From the NCBI GenBank assembly GCA_026168455.1, contig CM047426.1, forward strand, positions 75,791,986-75,855,985: a stretch of DNA of 64,000 bases, written 5' to 3'. Of this stretch, positions 32,820-43,257 are shown piece after piece. The notes under the pieces were generated by a model. The model was not told where the DNA came from and did no database searches. It saw only the letters and a program-made list of their open reading frames with translations. Position 1 is the first letter of the stretch, and each line of letters begins with the position of its first letter. The stretch is from Theocolax elegans (lineage: Eukaryota > Arthropoda > Insecta > Hymenoptera > Cerocephalidae). The position numbers and the translations under genes were made by a program.

Positions 32820-34030
32820 TTAACATTGTAGTTTACTGAAATTGTAAAAATGCAGTACGTATATAGTTTTACATACCCTTAGGAAACACGGAATTAAAAA
32901 TTTAAAGAAATGTTTGTACACGAGAAAAGTACATATTCAGAAAAAACAAAAATTACATACTCAAAAATAAATTCAGAAGAATCCCTAGAGTATTATCCCT
33001 TTATTTTATTATTATCCCTTTATTTATGTTTGGAAAGCATTATCAAATTTCTTCTTGGCAACTACTTTTAATCTCCCATCAATACTAAATAAATAATAAA
33101 ATCAAAATAATTTGGAAAAACTAATGGTTTTACTTTATTGTTACTACCCCCAATAATATTTTTAAAAAATTACTTTAAAATTTAATTTTCTTTGCACATA
33201 AATTTGGTGATTTTTTTGCACAAACAAGATATTTTAAAAGACCAAGTTTGAATTGCCGCTGTATACTTGTTGTTTAATAATCTTATAACAGTAATTTAAG
33301 TACTAAATTGTGTATTCTTTGTACCGATGTACTGTATATTCTCTAAACTACTCTGAAAAGTCAAAGCACCATCCAACAATTATATAAATATTACTACTAT
33401 AACATGATAGCAAGAGAGAGAGTGCACTTACATCGGATTCACCAAATCGGAATCAACAATACCCTTAGATTATAACAGAGAAGAACGACTCCTTGGCAGT
33501 TTCAATGGACACAATTATTTACAAAGCGTAGTGTGTGTGGCCACTCAAGATGATTGATTACTTAATGCGTAGATGATGCATGTCATTGTAGTCATGCATC
33601 CCATCTTTTAAATACAAACTGTAAATAAATAAACCATTTCCATAAATAATAAGCTCGTTTTAACGTCACTAAAAGAAAAATATTATCGTCATTGTCTCTA
33701 ATCACTGCGGTTCATTATCCAAGATCGGAGTACAAGTACGGAGGTTACATTTACACGTGTCAATAATTCTACCGATGTTGTAGCTATAGCTAAGTATAAA
33801 AAATAATAAAACTATAAGTGACTTAAGACTTACCCAGCGAGTTGAGTGTTTTCTTCTTTACGTTCGAAAAATCTTCACGTTCACAGTCAGATACATACTG
33901 GCATACGCAGTGTGTACCAAGAGGTTAAAATGCACACAAGTAAACAAATGTGTTATGTCTTCCAATACAGACTTTATCTTGTGGCATGGTTACAGCAAAT
34001 GTATAGAATGTATAGAAAAACTGCAAAAGA
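32820..34030. other. AT-rich stretch without recognised genes
   Basis: No domain-bearing ORF. There is a short GA run (33413-33421) and otherwise simple AT-rich DNA; 33520-33620 is slightly more balanced but unassigned. Confidence 0.55.
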
Positions 34031-34035
34031 AGGGA

Positions 34036-34086
34036 AGGCCCAGTCGTCAACAAAAGCCCGGTAGTGCTTTTGTTGACGACCGGGCC
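34036..34086. repeat. Strong hairpin with 20-bp arms
   Basis: GGCCCAGTCGTCAACAAAAGC pairs with GCTTTTGTTGACGACCGGGCC across an 8-base loop (one mismatch region near the base). The surrounding sequence is AT-rich, so the stable GC-rich stem stands out. A miniature inverted-repeat insertion or a small-RNA hairpin are both possible; no flanking duplication is obvious. Confidence 0.7.
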
Positions 34087-34799
34087 CTCGATGTGATCCG
34101 ACTCCTGGCGTTTCCGGTGATCGGTCTGAAAACTCAATATGCTTGCATACTATAGCTACGTGAACAGTGCAGCAGTTGGCGGGTCGTGTAAACGAGACAT
34201 CGCTGCGCGCGCATGTGTGCAGAAAAAATCTCGCGGGGTTATTCGAAAAGTGGACACTGAGTGTATATGTTTAGTGTAGACGACGGCATTGATTTTCTTA
34301 GTCTTAAGTTAAATAAACCTTCATTTTCATAAATCAAGTAATAATATACACTGATTCATTACTTAAAAAAACGTTAAATAATTAGTGAAAAATCTTCTAA
34401 TTATTTAATAAAATTTAATAAAATGTAATTAATTGATAAAACTTCTCCAATATTTAATATCAAAATATAAATCAAAATTAGTTTTTAAGCTTTAGGTTAA
34501 AATATTTTTTACTAATGAAATTACTGAAATTGTTGCTAATTTATATTTAGAGAGTGTCGGCTCTCGATCGGAACGTGCGAACTAGGGGTTTGATCCATTG
34601 TACTTATTATATTATTGAATACCACGCTAAACTTTTAAAAGATTATTAAAATATTATATATTTAATAATCGAAAAAAATACTATTTGTCAGTTGAAAATA
34701 AGAGAAAAATTCAACTGTCCTATTTAGATCTACTTTGAATTGTAGAAAATCTCATATATATCTTTTTAAAAAGTATTTAATATATATATATATATTAGG

Positions 34800-35740
34800 G
34801 TGTCCGTCAAAATTTATTGGAGCTGTTAATGCCATGACCATTTTTTGCTTAATATCCACTGGAATGTCTTCATCGAAAAAAGTCATAGCACTTGTTTTAG
34901 GAGCTAAATACCAGAGATGATTTTTAAATTTTGCCAGAACAGCTTTGGAAATCTTATCATCGATAATATTGGAATCAATAATTTTTTTATTAATTTTAAA
35001 TCATTATTTGAGGCCTTTATAGCAACTGGGGCCTGATTCTGTAACTGTATCAATGGTGACAGAATCAGGCCCCTGGAGCAGTATACCAATATTTAAGATA
35101 AATTTGGTAAAAACGTAATTTTTCTGATTCAGTCAATTGAAAACTATCTCTTAACAAATATATCTTGAGAAAATAAATAGCTTTACACATCCATCTTGTG
35201 TGGTGCATAGCACCAGGTTGGCGAAGATTTATTTCCTTTTTTTCGCCCAAAAATAGAAGACTCAAATACAAAAGTTCTTTATAATCCTCTCTTGGTAACT
35301 GCTTCGTCAAATTATAATCAATAAAATCTACAATTTCTGATTTTTCAGCCAATAAAATAGGTTCTAAATTTTTAAGTCCATTATTAATTTCTGCTGTTTT
35401 AATAGCACTCCAGTCATTTTGAAATCTTTTGAAAATTGGAAGTCTGGTCCATTCATAACTGGAAAATATACCATAAAAATTGCTTTCAAAATAAGCTCAA
35501 AGATATGGTGTCAACAAGCTAAATATAATAAATCTTTTTCCATCAAGTTTTCTAATAAAACAGCTGCACCACCATGGTGACCAAAATTTGAATTTGTAGT
35601 GTCGCAACATACAGCTTGAATAATTTCAGTACATCCCCATTCTAACAGTGCATTATGAATTGCATGAGCTATTGATCTACCTTTTGAATTTTCTAAAGCT
35701 GCTACATCAATTAGTTTAATAATTGAACCACTACTTTAAT
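34800..35740 (-). pseudogene. DDE-type DNA transposase, decayed (unclassified superfamily)
   Basis: On the minus strand, pieces in several frames align to a transposase common in arthropod genomes. They are GRSIAHAIHNALLEW with IQAVCCDTTNSNFG (probable first catalytic D), LLENLMEKDLLYLAC*HHIFELI (stop replacing an expected Arg), FQNDWSAIKTAEI, LPREDYKELLYLSLLFLG, PGAMHHTRWMCKAIYFLKIY, KYWYTAP and, after a small hairpin insertion, VAIKASNNDLKLIKK, then KFKNHLWYLAPKTSAMTFFDE. I know this family by its PGAxHHxRWM and CCDTT motifs but not its superfamily name. Frameshifts and the in-frame stop make it nonfunctional. Confidence 0.65.
35027..35076. mobile_element. Tiny hairpin insertion (about 45 bp) inside the transposase pseudogene
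   Basis: GGGGCCTGATTCTGT and ACAGAATCAGGCCCC form perfect 15-bp inverted repeats around a 17-base loop. Removing it restores the transposase reading TAP-VAI, and CTGG occurs on both sides, consistent with a 4-bp target duplication. It looks like a minimal MITE-type insertion. Confidence 0.65.
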
Positions 35741-35879
35741 TATGTTATTTTATTTCTATTGTAATTACAGATTCTACTACAAATACATTATTTTCAACAC
35801 TAATTTGAAATAAAACATTTTGTATACCATCAACAGTACAAAAACTGTGAGGTAAGTGTGTTGCATTAAAATTACAATG

Positions 35880-36600
35880 AAAAGTTTTTTCAACACTGTA
35901 CTGATTAATAATTATGTATCTTTTACAATTCTCGTCGCATTCATCGTATTGCGCTTGACAATCACAGTTACAAATTTTAACACATATTTGAATATTTCCA
36001 ATACGAAGCTGTTCATTCTGTAAATACTTAAAACGTTAGATTTGGTCTTTCTCTCCCAATTATAGGACTCATAATCAATAAGTAAATTATTTATTAAAAT
36101 TCTTTTAAATTAATGTATTTTTTCGTCAAATACGATATATCTTAAGCGTATAAAATTGAAGCGGAAAGAAATTTTTTTCACTTTTAAGCAATATTTCGTT
36201 TCTAAACCTATGCAAAAAAATTTTGATTCTGGCATTAAATATTCTTTCTTTAATTCAGAATAATTAAAGAGTAAAGAAAGTGCGGAGTATATTTGCAATT
36301 TCGCGTGTTTTGTGCCATGAACAAGACTTTTAAGAACGCTGTTCATGTTTTCAAACGGGAAACATGATGTTACACATAAGGGCCGAAAACGTTTTGTAGT
36401 CAAAGGTAAATGTAACAGTAGATGCAAGTTACAATTCATGTATTTTTCCCCATATAAGTGAGCGAACCTAGATACATATTCACTAAGACATCTGCTGGCT
36501 AGATGTATCATTTCACTTGAAATACTTTCTGAATTAAGTAAATATATTCCTAAAACTAGTAATTTGTGGTGGTGAAAGTTCTGCTTATGCATAACATTAT
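35880..36600 (-). pseudogene. CACTA-like transposase copy 2, C-terminal part
   Basis: The 160-codon frame at 36110-36592 contains HHKLLVLGIYLL, SRFAHLYGEKYMNCNLHLLL, HLPLTTKRFRPLCVTSC and FPFENMNSVLKSLVHGTKH. The LYG...N.HLLLHL...GP.W..SCF.FE..NG pattern belongs to the animal CACTA (EnSpm-like) transposase C-terminal half; here the expected GPLW reads RPLC. A further Cys-rich stretch at 35880-36030 (ICNCDCQAQYDECD) may be its tail. The N-terminal half lies at 37200-37390, split from it by an insertion. Confidence 0.65.
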
Positions 36601-36877
36601 GTAAAATAGGAAGACTGTATACAAATAGAAATAATTTTAATAGCTGTTGCTTTCCAATAATTTATGTCCGATCTTGTGCGCAGCAATCTTTGAACGAAAT
36701 ATGGTAGAAAAATGGCTTTAATGCGGTCATTAATTATTGACGTGAATTAAAGACAATGGAATACTGTGATACATGACGTCAAACCAAAGACCTAATGTTT
36801 TAGTTTTACTTTTGTAAACACAGTGCATGATATGTATCGCAATAGACTCTATATAATTATATACGAATTATATACAA

Positions 36878-37095
36878 TGTAACGGGTTACGGATTGAATA
36901 TGAGGAATAAAAAAATCAACGAAGGTATCGGGTCGCGAACCCACGATCCCGGGAGCGCGAGGCAGAAGCCTCACCATTGCGCTACCATTCGCAATTATCC
37001 CGGCTAATCGATTTGGTCCTATCGACGATCGTCGCCGATAATCCAGGGACCTACCAGCGCCGACACTCGAAATCCGTACCCGTTATAACATTATA
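36878..37095 (-). mobile_element. tRNA-like sequence bounded by inverted repeats, inserted in a CACTA copy
   Basis: The minus strand has A box TGGTAGCGCAATGG and B box GGTTCGCGACC with intervening GGCTTCTGCCTCGCGC, the layout of a tRNA-derived promoter. The GC-rich block ends in TAACGGGTTACGGATT (left) and AATCCGTACCCGTTATAA (right), imperfect inverted repeats. It could be a SINE fragment or a MITE that captured a tRNA-like segment. Confidence 0.45.
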
Positions 37096-37199
37096 TTGCC
37101 AATATTTTTTTATTGATGCAGCGATATATTGGCAATATGTTTGCAATAACTATTGCTCATATCCCTGCAATATCTTGGCAATAGATTATATTTTTAGAA

Positions 37200-37390
37200 A
37201 ATAGTTTCTTCAGTGGTAGAAAGTTCAACATCATTGTTAAAAGAAAATACATGGACATTATCTATTCTTTTACCTTTTTGTTTACAATTTGGCCAGCCGT
37301 AATCACCATTAAGATACTTAATATTCAAAAACTGAGTTTTTGCAGATAAATCGCATGTACCGCATATGACGATTCTATTACACGTTCGTA
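37200..37390 (-). pseudogene. CACTA-like transposase copy 2, N-terminal catalytic part
   Basis: The minus strand encodes ICGTCDLSAKTQFLNIKYLN followed by GDYGWPNCKQKGKR. The CGTCDLPAK segment carries the probable first catalytic Asp, and YNGxYGCxxC is the adjacent Cys motif. It matches copy 1 at 39780-39700. The copy is interrupted on its C-terminal side by the 36.6-37.2 kb insertion. Confidence 0.6.
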
Positions 37391-37399
37391 TTAGAAATA

Positions 37400-38300
37400 A
37401 AAGTTATTTCCTTATGTAATTTTTTAGACAGTTCAGGGTTGAAAAAAATTTTAATTATCCATTAATAATTAATAATTAAATGTTGGAATTATTAATTACC
37501 GATCATTTTAATAAATAATTAATTTATAATTATTAATTATTAATGACTTTAAATAATAGTTAACTTTTAATTATCAATTACTAATGACTTTAAATAATAA
37601 TTAATTTTTAATCAAAAGGCGCGATAAGCCCTTATTATACAGCTAACTAACCCCTCAGATTTTTTATATTTTCGTAAATTTAAAATTATACTATCTATTT
37701 ATGCAACGACAAATCTCACATCTAATTTTTATATAAGTTTTCACTTTACAATAAATCCGGTTTGAATTCATAAGTGCATAGTGAAGAAATTCGATGTTAT
37801 TAAAGTTGCTTGCTGAATTACGACTCTCGAATTTTGCTATTTCCACTTTCTTTTTCATTCAATGAAAACAAAAAGAGATAGCGTCATAGGTGATGCAAAA
37901 GATAGAAAGAGATGGTTTTATTTTACGGAATTCTTGGTAAGTTATTTTTATTATTAATATAATAAGTGATAATATTTTTAGAGGGGACGATCGGGAGTAA
38001 TTCAGTGCGCGTTTTATTAATAAATTTAATTATTTATTTAATTAATTTAAAATCAACGTTCCCTCTCACGTGGATAGTAATACCACGGGATCTACTCTTA
38101 GATCCCGTAATAAAATATTATAGATCGACATTTTCTTTAGGAATGTTAATATTCGTTATCGCGGTTTAATAGATATCCGGAGCTATTTATTTTATTCAAT
38201 GGGACTTCCTCTGGGTGAGTCCACCGGGTTATAAGAACGAATAAATTAATATTATTTTTTTTCGATGATGTCTAGGTCCGGAAATAATTTTATTTAAATA
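37400..38300. other. AT-rich spacer with a small perfect hairpin
   Basis: No gene found. A perfect 10-bp hairpin, ACGGGATCTA/TAGATCCCGT with loop CTCT, lies at 38085-38108 within a slightly GC-richer block (37980-38240). Confidence 0.55.
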
Positions 38301-38316
38301 ATTTTTTTATATAGAA

Positions 38317-40705
38317 TTATAAACTAGCATCACAAATTTCAGACTTGTGTATAAAATATAATGGCTTCTTCGCAATAGCCGCACAATATGGATTTATCGA
38401 GCGATATTTTTGAATCAACGCAAAGCTTCTGCCTTTACAACTACATATTAATTGACAATTACAATTTGTTACATGAATAAAGTGTTTGATACTTCCGAAA
38501 TGTACATTAGAACCATTTTGGTATTTAACCTTTAGACTGCCGGCATGGCTCATATATGAGCCACCTGTGACCTTGACAACTACTCTAGAGATATGAGGTG
38601 TTTTTATGTATAAATTTTGCACATCAAAAATATCAATTTATAAGGCAAAAATGCCGGCAGTCTAAAGGTTAACAAAACATGATTCTGTCTTTTGATTTTT
38701 TTGACTGGCTTCGGAAGTTTACAGCATTTTATTCTTATAAAGATTTTTAAAGTGTAATACGTTAGATCCTAGTAGATTGTTTTCCGATAATATTTTTTGA
38801 GCTTGTACGTTGTTCATTTTTTTTAAAGTTCCAACAATATATATTGAATCAATTTTTTTTAAGTTTAAATTGTGTTTTGGAGACGTGAGCATTTCACAAA
38901 AATTATATGCATCAGTGCCCTTTGTCAATAATTTATATTTTAATGTAAATAATTTAACGTATATACTTAAATTATTAATAATTTGTGTACTCGGATTATT
39001 GCTACTATGTACAATAGATTTTATTTTTCCATTTAAATCCTCTAAAGGAAAACAAGAGGTGGTCCACAGCGGACCTAAACGTCGAATAATAGTTGGCAAA
39101 TGCAGAAGGTTGTGCGCATTACATGTAATACCATATAAAAGTTCGAATCTTGACACAAATTCTTTTATTAATCTCTCAGCAAGATCAACTTTCTTAATAG
39201 GTATTTTTTCTTCACATAAGATATAAATAGCTAGAACAAGTGACTTGTAATGTTCAAAATATTCTAACGGTAAAGTTTTTTCCAAAACTGGGATTGAATA
39301 GTAGAAAAACTAATTTTTGAATTCAGACGCTTTCCAGTAATGGAAATGATCTTTAATCGACCTTGGTAATCTACTTATAAATGCTGGAGGTTTGATTGAT
39401 ATTAATTTAGAGTCAACGAAGTCTATTAAATAATGAATACTAAAAGTTTCAGTAGAATACTGCGGATTAAACCATAATTCTCCTAATTTTTTTACAATAC
39501 CTTCAAATACACAATGCACTACATCGACTGCTGTAGAAATAATGTATTTGTAACACATTTTTGTTATAATTGCCGGCCTTTAACACCACACACAGGAGCA
39601 CAAATTTCGCAAGCTTGTGTAGCATAATTTAATGATTCTTTTTCAATACGTAATCTTAATATATCATGATGAGGGTATGTACGAGTTCTTTGAAATGTTA
39701 AGCCTTCGGCCTTACATACCTGGCACCCAAATCTACCATTATATTGTGTCATTAATAAGAATAAAGCTTTGACGGGTAAATCGCAAGTACCGCATATAAT
39801 TAGTCCATACATTTTTAGAATCTTATTTAAATTTTGGACATAAATTTCAATTCCTTTATATAAATTTTTTAATGATGGTATAAGAGGTTCTGGAAAAATA
39901 TTCGGATTCGGTTTTTTTCCCCAAACCAGTAAGCAATTCAAAAAAAGAGAGAAAAATCAAAGAAATTTCCAGAATGAAATGTTTGTTTTTTTCGGTAACG
40001 TTGCATTCACAATTAGTAACATAATCAGTAAAAGGGTCATTACGAATTGCAATCACTACAATAAAAGTGTTTTTTAAATGCTTCTCCTTAATATCATTAA
40101 ACAATTTTTTAAATTTATAAAATGAAGTAGGCATTTATTCGGTTTCAGTAATATAAACGATATTAGTAAAAGTATAAAAGTAACGCAGGTATTCGGTAAA
40201 TAAAATCTAGATTTTAAGGCAACTATGCATAAAATAAACTCTCCAACTGTTATGGAAGCTCCTGGATAAAGATCATCGTTTAAAGTTGATTCAAATTTTT
40301 GGTCATAATTATCACTGTGGTTGCTCTCGGATTCGGATTCGGAATCGCTATATTCCTCGAAAACATCATTGTATGTTGAATAAATTAAAATTAAAAATAA
40401 TTATATAATAATTTAAATAATATACGTAAAAACAACACTTTAAGACGTATGAAACATATAATAAAAACAAAATATAGCACATTATATCGCATAAAAATAT
40501 TTCTAAAAAATTCAAGTTCAAGAAGTTTTATTAATTCTAAATTAAGATTATTTAGAAAAAATTATACTACTTACCATGATAATCATCATTATTTATTTGG
40601 TTTGTGGATTCACTTTCATCTATATCAGCTGCAAAAATTTGTTCCAATATTCCATTATGTATAAAATCAAATCCAACTACATTAGATCGTTTGCGCGTAA
40701 CCTAT
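38317..40705 (-). pseudogene. CACTA-like (EnSpm-type) transposase copy 1
   Basis: Read on the minus strand, segments follow in order. An acidic N-terminal exon (40705-40560; NVVGFDFIHNGILEQIFAAD) ends in a GTAAG donor. A Ser/Glu/Asp-rich segment follows with LYPGASITVGEFIL and PNKCL (40380-40120). Next come WGKKPNPNIFPEPL, LICGTCDLPVKALFL (probable catalytic Asp), YNGRFGCQVCKAEG and GVKGRQL (39941-39564), then DVVHCVFEGIVKKLGELWF (second Asp; 39558-39310), LYG..CNAHNLLHLP with GPLWTTSCFPLEDLNG (39285-38719), and a Cys-rich tail (38622-38317). Frames change between segments; some breaks may be introns, but the stop between 39310 and 39285 and the MITE in the tail argue for decay. Adjacent copy 2 is in the same orientation. 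Confidence 0.72.
38525..38672. mobile_element. 140-bp piggyBac-type MITE with TTAA duplication
   Basis: CCTTTAGACTGCCGGCAT and ATGCCGGCAGTCTAAAGG are perfect 18-bp terminal inverted repeats (38529-38668), flanked by TTAA on both sides (38525-38528, 38669-38672). An internal palindrome, GGCTCATATATGAGCC, follows the left end. TTAA duplication and CC..GG termini are the hallmarks of piggyBac-mobilised elements. It sits inside the C-terminal coding part of CACTA copy 1. Confidence 0.88.
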
Positions 40706-41321
40706 AACAATTATATTCAAATTAGACAATGTTGAATAGTATTATTTATTTTCAATAACGAATTGTAGTTATTTTAACTAATATTTTTACCAAACGATAG
40801 TAAAATAATTGTAATATTTTAATCAATAATAATAACACGTTATAAAAACTTAAATTATATTTTAAACAGTTTTATTACTAAAATGTTTTATAACTATACT
40901 TTTAAATTATCATAATTTCAAGCTTTTTATTTTGCAACTAAAATTATAATTGTACTTACATTACATGTTACATTCGTAGTTTTTTATGTCACACTGCTAT
41001 TTATCTCTGTTGTATCTTTTAAAAATGAACTTTTTGACCGCTTTTTGACTGCATCAGAGTAGTGTTCGAAAAAAATCGGGCGATTCGACATTTTTTACGC
41101 AAGTGTAGGTTGTAAGTTTTAAAAATTACTTCATTCCTGTCGATATTCATTTTAACCAAAATTATCGATATAGTCTAATTAGCATATTCATAGCATACAT
41201 ACATAACCACCAATTTATCAACTATCGAGACAAAACGTATACATACGAAAATAAAAATATTGTAATGTACGTCTTAGTTTTTTGGTTGAGAAGTAAAAAA
41301 TATAAGTACTATATTAGAAAG

Positions 41322-42952
41322 TGATCTGATTCAAAATAAAGGAGAGAACGGAAAAACTTGGGCTCGCTATAACAAAAAGATATATGAAATTAAAATCATT
41401 GCCAAAATTCGTAAGTATTATTGCACTATTTTAAAATAAATATTTAAAAATTATTAATGGTATAGATAATTAAGCTTTTGGAGATGGAACGCGAGAAAAT
41501 GCTAGAGAAAAACGAACAGATAGAACACGAAAAAACGTGGGAGAGAGAACAAGAGATTAAACGAGATATATGTGAAGACAGAGCACGTGAGAGACAACGA
41601 GAAAGAGACCAAGAAACTGAAATGAGAGAATGCAAAATATCAAGAGAGAGAAACCAAGAAATGGAAATGATAGAATTTGAAAGACAACTAGAAAGAGACG
41701 AAGAAAGAGCGCTTGAGAGACAACAAGAGATAGACGAAGAAAGAGCACGCGAGAGACAGAGAGAAAGAGACGAAGAAAGAGTACGCGAAAGACAGAGAGA
41801 AAGAAACGAAGAAAGAGCGCGAATGAGACAACGAGAAATGCTGCGTTTTGAGCAAGTTGATCAAGATCTCGTGAACGAGTGTCGGAAGATGAGGTACGTA
41901 TCTTTGTTAATAAACTTCCATAACAATTTATTTGTTTACAAAAATATATAATGTTAATACTGCAACATATTTTTCATTAAATAGGAAGGATCCACTTGTA
42001 CTTTGCCGTAAAGCAGGAAATGGAAGAGTACAACTTTGCGATGTTTGGAACGTTTGGATAGATAAACGGCAATTAATCTACACTTTGCGTTGGAAAAAGA
42101 ATCCAAAGGAGATGACGCAAAAATCACTAAAAACATTAGTTGGTACCCAACATTTGAAAAACATGTGTGCTCGTGGAAAATCTAGGAGAAGAGATTCTAT
42201 ACCGGATGATACACTGAGATAAAGGAATATTTGAGACAATTACGTTTCTTAACAGTTAAGATCTGATGACTTAAATAAGAGCAAATGAATATTTCTTTGC
42301 AGTTAAGTATTATTTGAGGCAGTTCTTAACAGTTAAACTTTCATTCATTTCTATTTTGTGTTCAAAATTACAAAAGTTAAGTATTAACTGTTAATGCCTG
42401 AGATGTAATTATTAATACACATTATTTCGTTACTTAATAATATTAATTTAATCTGATATAATTTTATTTATGTACAATTTTCTTTTGTACAATAATATTT
42501 ATGTACATAATATGCACATTGAGTTAATATTAAATATTATCGTATCATTTCATATACAAGATTGCATTCATTAGCTGTTAAGACTTATTTCTTTACAAAA
42601 ACGCAGTTCTAAAATTATCTAAAATCTTAATAGTTAAGAACTTCGTGTTAATATCAAAGAAATATATGTTTTGTTACAAGTCAATGTAAATTTTTAGTAA
42701 CAAATGCACAATTTCTTTCTCACAAATATTCCTTTCTCTCAATGTATAATGCCGGCTGTCGATAGTAAAGATTACTTTATAACTTATTATAATACATACA
42801 CGTACAAATTATTTAATGTTATAAATTAAATAATATTAACATATCTTATTCAAAATTACAGATTACCTGAAAGAAAAGTGTATTACAATGTTATCACCAT
42901 CAGAATTCACGAATTTAGTTAATATGATGTGCAGTTCCCTTCGTGATCCAAG
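41322..42952 (+). CDS. Spliced BEN-domain protein gene or young pseudogene
   Basis: Candidate exons: about 41322-41412 (TILESDLIQNKGENGKTWAR then KKIYEIKI, GTAAGT donor); 41475-41893 (a Glu/Arg-rich coiled coil with REQEIKRDI and repeated RERQRERDEER, GTACGT donor); 41985-42222 (RKDPLVLCRKAGNGRVQL, VWIDKRQLIYTL, KEMTQKSLKTLVG, HLKNMCARGKSRRRDSIPDD); 42862-42952 (YLKEKCITMLSPSEFTN and SSLRDPRR, stop). The VWI..QL...K.M...L..L.G...L..M.A.GK.R pattern followed by EIKEYL fits a BEN DNA-binding domain. The frame breaks at 42218, where TAA precedes EIKEYL read one frame over, so a small deletion may have disabled it. Splice phase between the first two exons is unresolved. Confidence 0.55.
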
Positions 42953-42959
42953 ACGCTGA

Positions 42960-43257
42960 CTATATTCTACGTTTTTAAATATTATACTTCTAGTTATTTC
43001 AATATTATAGTTATCTTGTCAATTGTTTTTATTTTCGTTAGTTTAAATATAAGAATAAAATTTGTAAAATTTAAATAAGCACTTGTTTTTTATCTTAAAA
43101 AAGAATGGTTTTAAAAAAAGTAATAAGAAAAAAAATAAAAGTTTTGTTTTATAATTCCTTTCTAAATATTTATCATTACAAACAATTAATTAATTTTGTA
43201 AACATTGCCAATGTATTTTTTGAAACAATTTAGTAACTATTGCCAATATATGGACGA
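42960..43257. other. AT-rich spacer with TTGCCAAT motifs
   Basis: No gene. Two CATTGCCAATG/TATTGCCAATATA motifs at 43203-43250 continue across the palindrome insertion into 45505-45605. Confidence 0.5.
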
